A stretch of 64,000 nt of DNA from Chaetoderma sp. LZ-2023a (Eukaryota > Mollusca > Caudofoveata > Chaetodermatida > Chaetodermatidae). The position numbers were made by a program, and so were the translations under genes. The notes under the pieces were generated by a model. The model did no database searches. It saw only the letters and a list, made by a program, of their open reading frames with translations, and was not told the DNA's origin. The number at the start of each line of letters is the position of its first letter. Position 1 is the stretch's first letter. The stretch is taken from the NCBI GenBank assembly GCA_034401795.1, contig JAVVLW010001330.1, positions 35,001 through 99,000 of the forward strand. The letters run 5' to 3'. Of this stretch, positions 22,838 to 33,374 are shown piece after piece.

Positions 22838-23135
22838 CCTTCCAGTTGATCAATTAATCATATGACCTCATAATCAACTACATGGTGTGTATAATTACGT
22901 CATAACCAATTACGTCATGAATGACGTGATATGTTCGATCTTCAAACTATTCTACATCATGTTCATTAAACAGTAAAGACACAATTCATACAGCAACGCT
23001 TAATCCGTCATCAATTGAGCGGTCGTGACGAAGCTATCGATGCCATTCATGACGTAATGGATTATGACGTCATCCTACACGTCACATTGTTGATTATGAC
23101 GTCATATGATTGATGGACAAACCGGAATCATCCAC
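22838..23135 (+). mobile_element. MITE-1 copy, core deleted
   Basis: Starts CGACCCTTCCAGTTGATCAA; ends GATTGATGGACAAACCGGAA then TCATCCA. It contains TGACGTCA at about 23067 and 23097 and the TTCATTAAACAGTAAAGACA arm. The central hairpin is missing and two CRE arms are joined, as though formed by recombination between opposite halves. Confidence 0.75.
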
Positions 23136-23248
23136 TGAATTGGAAGAAATTGCTGCTTTAGGAAACATGTTAAGTTATTTCTGAGCTGCGCATAATGTAG
23201 TTACCATGTATTTATTGTTTCTGAGTTACCTTCTAAAGCTTTTAGTTT

Positions 23249-23250
<2 letters not shown>

Positions 23251-23326
<76 letters not shown>
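23251..23326 (+). repeat. (TC)n microsatellite
   Basis: About 38 uninterrupted CT units. A run of about 14 G follows 160 bases later, near 23481. Confidence 0.95.
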
Positions 23327-23329
<3 letters not shown>

Positions 23330-23529
23330 CACGTCACAATTTATTGTTACTGTGTGATATTCACATATTGATAAACGGAATTGAACTAAGCGGGGTGTGT
23401 GTTTCACTTTCAGGGCCAGTTACTCCTTCTCCAAGGTGAGATTCTAGAATGTGCGTGTGCGTGGGTGTGGGGGATGGGTGGGGGGGGGGGGGGTGTTTCT
23501 GTCAGAAAATTAGACAGATTGTGAAAAGT

Positions 23530-24438
23530 TGCTTCTCGCAGTACATTAAATTTTGTCTGCTTAATTATAATGATATTATAAAATCTGGATTATTTCTATA
23601 GATTTAGAAAAATATGACCACATTTTATTGAATACATGTTAATGCCCCGACCCACTCTCCTTTATTTTTTGTATGGAGGGGTGCCGGGGGTGGGGTGGGG
23701 TGGGTCTCTCTAATTTGACTTTCTTGTGTGAGGTCATAATCCCCAGGAACGCCATATTGAAGTCTATAAAGTATCTATTGAATTGTTGGAAAGGGTGTGG
23801 GTTGATGTCATATTTATATAAGCACTGCCTTGGATAAAATGTCAAATGTCTAAATTACCTAGCCCAATGTATCAAGAGTTAACCCGTCTCCTGCCATTTT
23901 CACAATCATATCCTGTGTGTTACAGTGGCTGAATGAGGCTGGTGAAGTACATTGAATGGATGAAGAAAGAATAATGGTCACCGTGTATAAGTCTGCTGCC
24001 GGCTTGTGTTAATTTTAAATGTTTTAATTTATTAATTATAAGTAATTATAAGATTAAATAAATATATTGAGTAAAAATATGTTAATAATATCTATCAGGA
24101 GGCCATCCCATGTTGATGAATATTCTGACAATATGTTTGTAGGCTACTACACCCATTCTCAAATGTGGCATACACTGAACTGAGTGTGGATATCATCAGT
24201 ATTTGACAGAATATTAGTGTACTATTCAGGAATCCATGACATTTTCCATTTCAAAGCATAACACCACAAATTTATTTTTCTGTTTTACAAAGCATCCTAA
24301 CTTAGTTTTTCCCCATAAATCTAGGAAAAAAATAATGCTGGAATTTTAAGGTATTATTTTTAACATTCTTTCCATCTAACAGTTTTTGGCAGCTAATTCC
24401 TAATCACAATTTTCTGTAACTCTTTGTTCTCTGTAGTT
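23530..24438. other. Unassigned AT-rich spacer
   Basis: AT-rich apart from a G-rich patch (GGGGTGGGGTGGGG) near 23688-23703. No ORF or structured element is recognised. Confidence 0.4.
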
Positions 24439-24512
24439 TTGTTAACCCTTTAATGGTCAAGCCGGTCATGAGAAAAGTCGATTTGCCGGCCAACAAAACA
24501 TTAACTTGATCT
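24439..24512 (+). mobile_element. Truncated MITE-2 left end
   Basis: TTAACCCTTTAATGGTCAAG, then CCGGTCATGAGAAAAGTCGA and TTTGCCGGCCAACAAAAC; homology then stops. The same left end occurs at 31037. Confidence 0.7.
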
Positions 24513-24756
24513 GGCCTAACACAGGAAAGTTGCAGACTTTTTCAAGTAAATTATTCGCTGGGATCCTAAGGCAGCAATATATACCAGGGTTTTATCCAAG
24601 GTGGTGGGGTGGGGGAGCAACCCTCCTCCCCACCCCACCCCACACCCAACCCCCATTGAAGCATGCCCCACCTCATGGTAACCCCATGATTTTTCTGGAT
24701 TTACACACTGTTTGTGATTTAATGGAAATTGCATAGGCTCTGTATATGTATTCAGT

Positions 24757-25130
24757 TGACCTTTCCAGAGTATCCATCTATCATCTGACCCCGTATGACG
24801 TCATAATCAGCTCAGCGCGTGTATGATGACGTCACACTCATTACGTCACAAAGGGTTCCACCAAAGGGCTGTCACCAAATCTCAAATACTCCGACACGTT
24901 GTATGAATTGTTTGTCTTTGTAATTCTTTGCTATTTAATAAACATGCTGTTGAATATTTTGAGACTAATTTGACTAGGCGCTGTTGCTGCCTTAGGCACC
25001 AACAGCACACAGTCAAATTGGTTTCAAAACATTCAACAGCTTAAATGTGTAGTTTTTTGGAAATTGATAGTCAGGGTATTCAGGGATCGATCGATCCCAA
25101 CACGAGCGAGGTATGGGTGAAGCTTTAAAA
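24757..25130 (-). mobile_element. MITE-1 copy, truncated at the right
   Basis: Begins TTGACCTTTCCAGAGTATCC and has TGACGTCA at about 24797 and 24827. The core hairpin lies at 24946-25040. Homology ends after CGAGCGAGGTATGGGTGAAG, before the GGGCGGGGC block and terminal repeat. Confidence 0.85.
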
Positions 25131-25401
25131 TTAGGTTGCAAACACACATTCTGGCAGGACTCATGGAAATCTGTACTTAGATGCATTAATTGATGATCAA
25201 ATGCAACCAACATTTTTCCCCCTGAAATTTGTTAATTTTGTGTTAAAAGCAAAGGTTTACAGAGAGAAACATTAATTTTACAGTTTATATGCATCTCTAG
25301 GCTCAAAGTTCTACATTTTTAATGGAATATTTCATCAAATATCAACCAGTGTTTAAAATGTAACAGGAAACACATTTTAATGCTGTGGACCTAAAATGCA
25401 A

Positions 25402-25695
25402 GACTATATGTATGTATGTATGTATGTATGCATTTATATAGCGCCAATTCCAGAATTAACTGCCCAAAGGCGCTTTACAAAAGTTAAAGCTAATTTAAAA
25501 TAGTGAAATATGCTTTTTGGAACAAATGGGTTTTTAGAAGAGTTTTGAAAGCCTCAACATTGTTGCTGTTTTGAATGTTGGATGGAAGGTCGTTCCAAAG
25601 TTTTGGTCCAGCTATGGAGAAAGCACGCTCTCCAATGACAAGATTGGAATTGGGTATATGTGAAAATTCAAAGCTTTGGTAATGAAATCTGTGAC
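25402..25695 (+). repeat. (TATG)n plus an interspersed repeat with GCGC/GCGCTTTACA boxes
   Basis: (ATGT)n at 25407-25430 is followed by CATTTATATAGCGCCAATTC, AAAGGCGCTTTACAAAAGTT and GGTCGTTCCAAAGTTTTGGT. I know TTTATATAGCGCC...GGCGCTTTACA as a recurrent dispersed sequence in marine invertebrate genomes. It has no ORF. Confidence 0.55.
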
Positions 25696-26447
25696 TTTGT
25701 GATTAAAAGCAAATATTTACCCAGAAATATATAAATTTTGACAGTTAATATGCATATATGGGCTCAAAATGTTAAATTTTTCAATGGAAATATGAATATT
25801 TTGTTAAATATAGGCAAATTTAAGTTGTAAATCTGAAAGCTCTGGTCTGAAATATGGACATTTTGGATCCTTAATGCACAACTCTTGACAGGAAACAAGA
25901 ACATGTGGCCCTGTAATGCACGAATACATGTTTGTGTGAAAATGAAAAAATGTGTTAGTGAAATCTGTGAATTTGGGATTATAAGCAAGTGTTTACCCAG
26001 AAATATATAACTTGATAGTTAATATGCATACATCTGGGTTCAAAACGGTAAAAGGAATTTCAAATGACTAGTAATTTGAAAATTTTAGTTGTGAATGTTA
26101 AGATTCTGGTCAGAAACATACAAAACCTTTGACAGGAAACAAGAAAATCTTGACTAAAAAGCAACTGCTTTGTTCAGTAACAAAAAAATATGGATGCAAA
26201 TGTATGAGAATTTATGCTGGAAATACAAACATTTCTATATGAAGAATTGATATCTAAGTTCCAAATATGAACATTTTAACAGGAAACATAAACATTTTAG
26301 GTTAAGAATTAAAGAATTTAGGCCCAAAATGGCAACACCTGGTTAGGAAATGATGACCACTGTCCAATAATGTCAAATTCATATTCAACAGGCCCAAAAC
26401 TTATATTATTGACATGCTCACTGTGAAAATTCTTCAACTAACAGAGC
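25696..26447. repeat. Diverged AT-rich tandem duplication
   Basis: Phrases around 25680-25750 (GTGAAATCTGTG, AGCAAATATTTACCCAGAAA, TATGCATATATGGGC) recur at about 25955-26040 and, more weakly, at 25200-25300 and 26170. This suggests an old repeat unit of roughly 280-450 bases. No coding frame is present. Confidence 0.5.
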
Positions 26448-26645
26448 CCTTTAATGGTCAAGCCGGCAAAAACCACACTCTGCGGTGGTATTGAGAATAT
26501 TTTCAAGAATTTATCACTGGAATGCCTGGCTTGAGAACTGAGTCAGGCACTCCAGGGATAAATTTTAAATTCTTGGCATGCAAATGGACATTTACTAAGT
26601 AAAAATGACAATTTTCTTAACCAATCTTCACCATTAAAGGGTTAA
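26446..26645 (+). mobile_element. MITE-2 copy with both terminal repeats
   Basis: Left GCCCTTTAATGGTCAAGCCG, right ACCATTAAAGGGTTAA. Central hairpin: TTATCACTGGAATGCCTGGC / GTCAGGCACTCCAGGGATAA. The TTAA survives on the right only. Confidence 0.8.
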
Positions 26646-26864
26646 TTAAACAAATTCAACTGGCTAGCATCCAGAATGCACCCAGTACTGAAAATCCCGT
26701 CTGAATTGCACACAGCTATTGTCAACATGATTGTGTTGTGGAAAAACAGCCAGTCAAATGAGATGATGAGTGATAAATATACATGTATGATGTCTGTGGG
26801 GTATGTGGTATTTGTCGTATAGCTGGTGTATTAGCTGAAAAAATAAACAACATATTACATACTT

Positions 26865-27060
26865 AACCCTTAAATTGTCAGGATATTTCAAGAAAATTGA
26901 AATCTGCTTATTGAAGTCCATTTGCAAGGCAAGGTTCTGAGGCTATTTTTGGGAACTTACCACTGTTATCACTGATTTCGGTTATCGAGCCAGTCATTCC
27001 AGGGGTAAATTGACATTGACACACACCTGTAGAAGCTGGTTTAAAAGGTTAATAAACAGA
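26865..27060 (+). mobile_element. MITE-2 copy, degenerate right end
   Basis: Starts CTTAACCCTTAAATTGTCAG. It contains GAAGTCCATTTGCAAGGCAA and GGTTATCGAGCCAGTCATTC. The complementary arm breaks off after CCAGGGGTAAATT. Confidence 0.7.
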
Positions 27061-27177
27061 AACTCAACTTTATTTATATATTTTATTATATATCACATAA
27101 AAAGCCATCTTTAATCACGATTCAGATGAACTACCACACATATCAGACTCAACAGTCAACATACACAACGTTTAACC

Positions 27178-27310
27178 TTTTTTAAGCTTTAATGGTCAAG
27201 ATTTGTCAAGAAAATTTTAATTTGTGTTTAGTGAATGCCCATTTATAGGCCAAGAACAACAACAGGTTCCAGTTAAACTAGCCTCGAAAACATTCAGCGT
27301 GTCAGAAGCT
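27178..27310 (+). mobile_element. MITE-2 left-end fragment joined to a CCAGTTAAACTAG-type core
   Basis: TTTAATGGTCAAGATTTGTC and GAATGCCCATTTATAGGCCA are MITE-2. They are followed directly by CAACAACAGGTTCCAGTTAA and ACTAGCC, the second half of a core hairpin like those at 27533 and 28380. Confidence 0.55.
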
Positions 27311-27524
27311 TGACATAAAGTTGACACTTTGTGATTTCAAGGGGTAAAGGATTAATGTTAGTCCACTACATACTTAGTTATGTGGGTGTTGGAGAACACA
27401 GCATTTTGTATGGAGTTGCTCTAGCCAGTAGAAGCCCATACTGGCTATCTTGAAGCTAGCTTAATCTTGTTGACACTTTGTGGTTTCAAGGGTGAAAGGT
27501 TCAATCTCATTCCCTCATGGTGTA

Positions 27525-27655
27525 GGGAACATTTTGTTGAATGTTTTAAGACAGTTTGAAGTGGGACTGATGCTGTACATGACAACAACAGCTTCCAGTC
27601 AAACTAGCTCCAAAACATTGAAACATGTCAGAGCCTAAACATATAGTCGACACTA
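27525..27655 (+). mobile_element. Core-hairpin element, uninterrupted copy
   Basis: CATTTTGTTGAATGTTTTAA then GACAGTTTGAAGTGG, a loop with GACAACAACAGC, and TTCCAGTCAAACTAGCTCCA. It is the unoccupied counterpart of 28135-28470. Confidence 0.65.
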
Positions 27656-28022
27656 AATATAATTGGTAGTATAGCTACACTATATATAATTGGGTGTTGG
27701 AGAATAGACACACATTTATAGGGAGTAACACTAGTCCAGAAAGCTACACTGGCTACCTAGAAGGAATACATAAATGATAATAATGCAGGTGCAGTAAGTA
27801 TAGATTAATACAATAATAACAATTAGTATGGCTAGTATTTAACTAGACATATAATTAGCACTCTGGGTTTTCAGGGGTCTCTGGGGTTAGTCTCAGTCTA
27901 CAAACCTAACCATGAACCCTGTATGTGCTATCTTACTTCTGAATTTCTGCAGATCACATTTATTAGATAAAGCTCAGGATATGGTTTGGGGTTTCAAGGG
28001 TTAAAGGATCAATCTCATTCCT

Positions 28023-28150
28023 CTATGGTGTAGGCAACATTCCCCTCTGGTGTAGGCAACATTCCCCTCTGGTGTAGGCAACATTCCCCTCTGGTGTAGG
28101 CAACATTCCCTTCTGGTGTAGGCAACATTCCCCTCTGGTGTAGGCAACAT
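28023..28150 (+). repeat. 22-bp tandem repeat, about six copies
   Basis: The unit GGTGTAGGCAACATTCCCCT + CT is repeated with almost no divergence, so it is recent. The flanking sequence GGTGTAGG(G/C)AACATTTTGTT shows that the unit was seeded from the edge of the adjacent core-hairpin element. Confidence 0.9.
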
Positions 28151-28470
28151 TTTGTTGAATGTTTTAACCCCTTAACCCTTAAATTTGTTCAAGAAAATTT
28201 CGATTTTCTCAAAGAAACTGTCAATTTGTAAACCAAGAGGAGACTGCTTTTGAAAATTCACCCCTGAAATGATTCCAGTGGTAGATTTTCAAAAATAGGC
28301 TTCTCTTGGTCTGCAAATGGACATTTCCAGGACCACTGCAGAAACCGTTTTGGCCGATGTGAGTGTTAAAGGGTTAAGACAGTTTGAAGGGTGGGGTGGG
28401 GTGCTATCTATGACAACAGCAGCTTCCATCTGACTACCTCCAAAACATTGAACCATGTCCGAGACTAGAC
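28135..28470 (+). mobile_element. Core-hairpin element split by a MITE-2 insertion
   Basis: The left part TTTTGTTGAATGTTTTAA ends at about 28167 and the right part TTAAGACAGTTTGAAGG resumes at about 28374. The two join exactly as in the uninterrupted paralogue at 27541-27560. Confidence 0.8.
28164..28377 (+). mobile_element. MITE-2 copy nested in a core-hairpin element, TTAA duplicated
   Basis: Left end CCCCTTAACCCTTAAATTTG, right end GAGTGTTAAAGGG, flanked on both sides by TTAA. The hairpin arms are GAAATGATTCCAGTGGTAGA and TTTTCAAAAATAGGCTTCTC. The left end carries an extra CCCCTTAA relative to other copies. Confidence 0.8.
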
Positions 28471-28673
28471 ATATATATATAGTTGTCACGTCGTGGGTTT
28501 CAATGATTAAAGTAGTAATCTCCATTCAATACATGGGTGTTTCGATATGATGATTGTTTGATGGTCTTTAGACACAATCAAAGTAATGTTTTAGATCTAG
28601 ATCTAGATTCCTTATAAAAAGAAATAATTTTAACAATCTCAACACTACATGTCAGATACAAAAACATATCATT

Positions 28674-28795
28674 TGTGACATGTTGAGTGATTTGAAACTA
28701 ATTTGACTGGAATGTGTTTTGCTACCTATAATTAAGCCAAACAGTTCAAGTCAAACTAGTTACCAAAATACTAAAGACGTTACCTTTAATTATGT
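28674..28795. mobile_element. Degenerate core hairpin
   Basis: TGTTGAGTGATTTGAAACTA, ATTTGACTGGAATGTG and a loop, then AGTCAAACTAGTTACCAAAA. Outer arms are absent. Confidence 0.6.
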
Positions 28796-28799
28796 TGGG

Positions 28800-29569
28800 G
28801 CTTTCATATGAACATACTAGGATTTCAGTGGTGAAAGCGTTCAGAGAAATACTAATTACTATTCCAAATTACCGCATCATCTGCAGTACGAAAATTGGTG
28901 TCTTATGCGATTGTTCAATCAGGATGTACACAAACGAACGCGGAGTGGAACAGGAGCCATAAGATCTTCCAACATATATGTTGCTACATTGTGATCAAAG
29001 TTAATTGGACGAAGAAAAAGCATTTAAAATTCGCGCAATTTTTTAAAGGGACGATAGCCTCCACGGGTTACGCATGGGGTTTAGGTTATGACTGATGACA
29101 GATGACTGTCAAAATCGACCGAAAACCGTAACGCGCATTTTCATTGGCCGAGTGAAAACTACTTTCTGCGACTGCGCGCCGGCTTTTCTGGGAGAAAACA
29201 ACCAGAGGTAACGTACGATGAATTACAACGTAATTAGTACGGTCCGATGGTGTTGCGAGAATGGTAGCAGAATTTGGTGTAACACGTTCTCCTGGTCAGC
29301 TATTACATCATAACGCGGGTGTTCTGTATTAGCCGGACATGACATCACAAACAGGGTATGGAAATTCAATGTCATACTCTATCATTAAAATACAACAACT
29401 CGGATGATTTGAGTATTGTGTTTGCATTGTGTTTGGGCAGTATGTGTTATTAGCACATTGTGTTTGATCAGACCATGTTGTCAGTGCATACAATATATTA
29501 TACCTAGGGCAAATGCTTCAGTCTGCCTACTGGATTTCTGTGGACTACATTTTCCATGGGGGTTAACTC
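28800..29569. other. Unassigned spacer
   Basis: No gene is recognised. ATTTTCATTGGCCGAGTG near 29137 and a G+C-richer patch (GCGACTGCGCGCCGGC) near 29168 look promoter-like, but no coding exon follows. Confidence 0.35.
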
Positions 29570-29672
29570 TGGACCTGTTGAATATTTTGAAAGCAATTTG
29601 ACTGAAAGTTGTTGGTGGCTAAGCCACCATCAACTTTCAGTCAAATTGTTTTCACAAGATGAAACAGGTCCA
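29570..29672. mobile_element. Stand-alone long hairpin, near-perfect 103-bp palindrome
   Basis: The ends are CTGGACCTGTTGAATATTTT and its near-complement GATGAAACAGGTCCAG. The inner arms GACTGAAAGTTGTTGGTGGC and GCCACCATCAACTTTCAGTC meet at the centre almost without a loop. Confidence 0.85.
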
Positions 29673-30294
29673 GATCAAATTCTTGCACATTGAAATTCTT
29701 GTTCGGCAGTCAGACAGGCAAAAATTAGAAATATAGGTGATTTCATGTATTTCACATTACGCCTTCATTTTGTGTACTTGAGTCAGTCAGTGTCTATGAT
29801 GTTGGAACACTACGTTTTATAGTGACAGAATTTAAAAAAGACCTTAAAATCTTTCACATGGGCAACTTAGTACAATATGTCACCCGTCCTAGTTGCATTG
29901 TATATGTCCTTGAAAACACCCAGGGGCCGTCTGATATTCTTTTTCTGCCTGGTGGCCATTTGGGGGACGGAAATGTATTATGACCGTTCAGCCTCCAATA
30001 ATGTCGAGCAAGGATAGTATCACGTTCCGCCATTTGTTGATGGTTTAAAACCGAATTTGTCAAATAAGTGTTCCTGGTGGAAATATGTATTAGGCGGGTG
30101 GAAATGAAGTGAACACATCCTTTAAAAACCATGCCATTTCCGATATATTGGAATCTTAAAGTATTAGATTCTAAGGGAAATATAAGATTTATTGTATTAC
30201 TTATGAACTTTGTGTGATGCGTGATATTAGTATTATGACTCACGTTTGTGAGAACGGATTGGCGCATTTTAATCAAATTTGGCTTTACCTATTC

Positions 30295-30780
30295 TAGGAC
30301 GGAAGGCTCAAGAACGTTTATTCAGAATTCTGTTAATTCGATTTACCCTGTGACCCTCATGGATCATCGAAAATCCTTAATGGTGTAGGCCTATCGCTTA
30401 AACCGCTACGCGAATTGAACCGATCCTATGATGGGATGGTCAAGAACGTCTATTCAGAATTGTGATGCTTCTATTTTTCCGACGGCCATCTTGGCTTTTC
30501 TGAAAATTTTCCAGAAATTCTTTAAAACGCTAATCCTTAACCAATGGCACAATTTCAACGAAACTTAGGTGGAACTATTCTAGTGAGGTAGACTTCAATA
30601 ATTCTAAGGAGAATTGGATGGGTCAATATGTTGGGTCGCCATCTTGGATTTCCCAAAAATGTCCAGGAAATTGTTAAAAATATTACTAAAATTCCCGGCC
30701 ACAATTTGTACTTTTAAAACTTAAATTTCAGTATTTTCTCGCCAATCTCGTTTATATGAGAATATTACTAACAGAATCGT
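30295..30780 (+). repeat. TTAGCTCACC-type repeat interior, fragment
   Basis: Recurrent phrases CAAGAACGTTTATTCAGAAT (twice, 30309 and 30431 with variants), CGACGGCCATCTTGGCTTTT, CGCCATCTTGGATTTCC and ATTGTTAAAAATATTAC show a diverged tandem. Neither terminal hairpin is present. Confidence 0.6.
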
Positions 30781-31036
30781 ATTTTTGTCGCAAATTCCAT
30801 TTCCTAGTCGAATACATTGTCAGATTAATTCCTCCAGATAAATTTTATTTGCGATAAAAATATATAAATTCAGGTCCGCCGCTAACTTAATTTGTCTATA
30901 TCTAGAAAAAAATTAATGCTGGCATTTTAAGGCATTATTTTCAACATTCTTTCCATCTAGCATTTTTCACAGCCAAATCCTTATCACTCAGAATTCCTCA
31001 GAATTTTCTGTGACTCTTTCTGTTCTCTGTAGCTTT

Positions 31037-31266
31037 GTTAACCCTTTAATGGTCAAGCCGCTCAAAATGGCTTTGCAATGGTCATGAGAAAAATCCATTT
31101 GCAGGCCTAGAGAAGACTATTTTTGAAAATTTACCACTGGAATCCTTGGCGAGTTTAAAGAGCCAGACATTCCAGTGGTAAATTTTCAAAAATAATCCTC
31201 TCTTGGCCTGCAAATGGACACTCACTGAGAAAGTAGTTTTTTGTATTTTCTTGATCAATCTTGACA
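31037..31266 (+). mobile_element. MITE-2 copy, right end cut by a MITE-1 insertion
   Basis: Starts TTAACCCTTTAATGGTCAAG. The full hairpin follows, with a short GAGTTTAAAGAG loop. It ends within TTGATCAATCTTGACAATT, exactly where the MITE-1 copy begins, so MITE-1 appears to have landed here after MITE-2. Confidence 0.8.
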
Positions 31267-31712
31267 ATTCACCTTTCCAGAGTACCCACCCATCATATGA
31301 CGTCATAATGAACAGCGCCATGTGTACAATGACAGCATAATGATGACGTCATGAATGATGTCGATAAGTACGTCACAAACGCATGTTTGAAGACGGTCTA
31401 TGCGTTGTTGTACAAATTGTTTGCTTTTACTATCTAATAAATATTCAGTTGAATATTTTGAAACTAATTTGACTGGGCGCTGTTGCTGCCATAGGCAGCA
31501 ACAGCGCCCACTCAAATTAGTTACACAATTTTCAACAGCTTCCCTGTATAGATTTCAGGAAATTGATAGCTAGGGCATTTGGGGATCGATCAATCCCAAC
31601 ACGGCAAGGTGTGGGTGGAGCTTAGCTAGTGATGGGCGGGGCATAGCTAGTGATGGGTGGGGCTTAGCTAGTGATGGGCGGGGCTTAGCTAAAAATGGAA
31701 AGGTCCATTAAC
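31267..31712 (-). mobile_element. MITE-1 copy, full length
   Basis: Ends ATTCACCTTTCCAGAGTACC and GGAAAGGTCCATTAAC. The core hairpin at 31448-31540 is well preserved. The GGGCGGGGC arm is locally triplicated (AGCTAGTGATGGG at about 31621-31680). TGACGTCA lies at about 31299 and 31344. Confidence 0.9.
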
Positions 31713-31714
31713 AT

Positions 31715-32290
31715 GATGAAAGGAGTAATACTGTAAAAGCTTAAAACATCCGAGTTTGAAATTGAGCATTATTTTTTTTTTTTCCCCATTTCCGAACATG
31801 TGTTTTTGTGGGAATTTTCGTAAAACAAAACAATCCTTGTCTGACCTAAAGCTCAGGATTACTACAGTGAATAATAAGAAAACGTGCCATAAATCTATTT
31901 CCCATAAGATCCAATATTTCTAAAGCTTAGTTGTCTTCAATACATCGAAAATCTACACGAATCATGACTCTGTTTTTGTGGATGAATTCACTCCATGTTG
32001 ATCCCAATAAGGGATACTGCCACCAGGGACATATTTGCCAAATATTGTTTTAAGCCATCAAAAAGAATGGCGAAACGTGCAATTATTACTGATGCACACT
32101 GAGGTAGGACAAATGGTCGTAAAATATTTTCGACCCCAAAATGGGCAGAAAAAGCTGTCATCTGGCATATATCGATTTTCCCAATGACATATATAATGCA
32201 ACTAGCATAAGTGACATACTGTACTAAGCTGTGCCTGCCAAGGTCACATGTTTACCCTCGTCTCGTAAGAGAAAGAGGGTATTGTGATCG
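31715..32290. other. Unassigned spacer
   Basis: AT-rich, with a T-run near 31771. No gene or known repeat is recognised. Confidence 0.4.
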
Positions 32291-32291
32291 G

Positions 32292-32292
<1 letters not shown>

Positions 32293-32334
<42 letters not shown>

Positions 32335-32367
32335 CGTCCGTCCGTCCGTCCGTCCGTCCGTCCGTCC

Positions 32368-32398
<31 letters not shown>
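32293..32398 (+). repeat. Layered tetranucleotide tract TCTG-TCCG-TCTG
   Basis: About nine TCTG, ten TCCG (about 32329-32368) and eight TCTG units. The CpG-bearing unit is central and its C-to-T derivative lies at both edges. Confidence 0.95.
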
Positions 32399-32399
<1 letters not shown>

Positions 32400-32401
<2 letters not shown>

Positions 32402-32990
32402 GTGTATCTTGAGATCTATCTCTACTATTGAGGTTTTCCACACTTTGGCCGTGATTCGGATAAAAGAACCCGGATCCGAATCGATTCTGGATCTGTTGAT
32501 ATCTCGCAAACTACCAGTCTGATTTGGCTCAAATTTTAACACAGGAAAGGTACACTGAGATTCCACACCTTTCGGCGTGATGCGAAAAAATCCGGAAAAT
32601 CCTAAATCAATCACGAAAATCCGTAAAAAGTCCGGATAATCCGAAAACATCCGCAAAATTCAATAACATTTTACGATCTAATAAAAGCTGGAGGCCAGGG
32701 TCTTCAGTATATGTATGCTCGAACTGAATTCTCCCACTACTTCGTTAGCTCTAACCAATCATAATTGTATCTATACATGCACAGGATCTCATTCAATAAT
32801 GATACAATTCATCTTAATTAACTAATTTCACAAGACCTGCCGAATTCAATGAAATCTAATTAGGTCCAATAAGTTCTATATGAAAATGGCTGATTATCTT
32901 GAAAATAATTTGTGTAAATGATTTGTCTGTCAATCAACCACACTTCAATTATCAACGTTACGTCATCTCAACTGACGTCATCATCAGCAC
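32400..32990. other. Unassigned spacer with an old repeat
   Basis: GATTTGGCTCAAATTTTAAC and TCCGGAAAATCC/TCCGGATAATCC phrases follow the tetranucleotide tract and look like a non-coding interspersed repeat body. No gene is seen. Confidence 0.35.
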
Positions 32991-33089
32991 TCACAACCTG
33001 CAGATACCATTTGTCCAATGTTTGAAACAGTGGCGACATATGGCATACAATGGAGAAATGAGTGGGACATAGCTAGAAATTGACCCCTT

Positions 33090-33290
33090 TATTATCCACG
33101 GTACGTCATCTCAACTGACGTTATCATCAGACAAGTGACGCAATCATCAGACAACTGTCGTCATCATCAGACACCCGACATCATCACCAGGCAATTGACG
33201 TCAGCATCAGACAACTGACGTAATCAGCAGATAACTGACGTCATCATCAAACAACTGACGTCATCACCAGACGGTATCATATGTCCGAGG
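33090..33290 (+). repeat. 20-bp tandem repeat carrying CRE palindromes
   Basis: The unit CAACTGACGTCATCATCAGA recurs with substitutions about eight times. Intact TGACGTCA remains at about 33197, 33237 and 33257. An isolated TGACGTCATCATCAG at about 32973 marks an earlier edge of the same repeat. Confidence 0.8.
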
Positions 33291-33374
33291 TTTGAAACAG
33301 TGATGAAATATGACATACAATTAAATCCTTTAAAATCAACTTTCTCGTCTACATGTCATCGGTTAACACTCACC

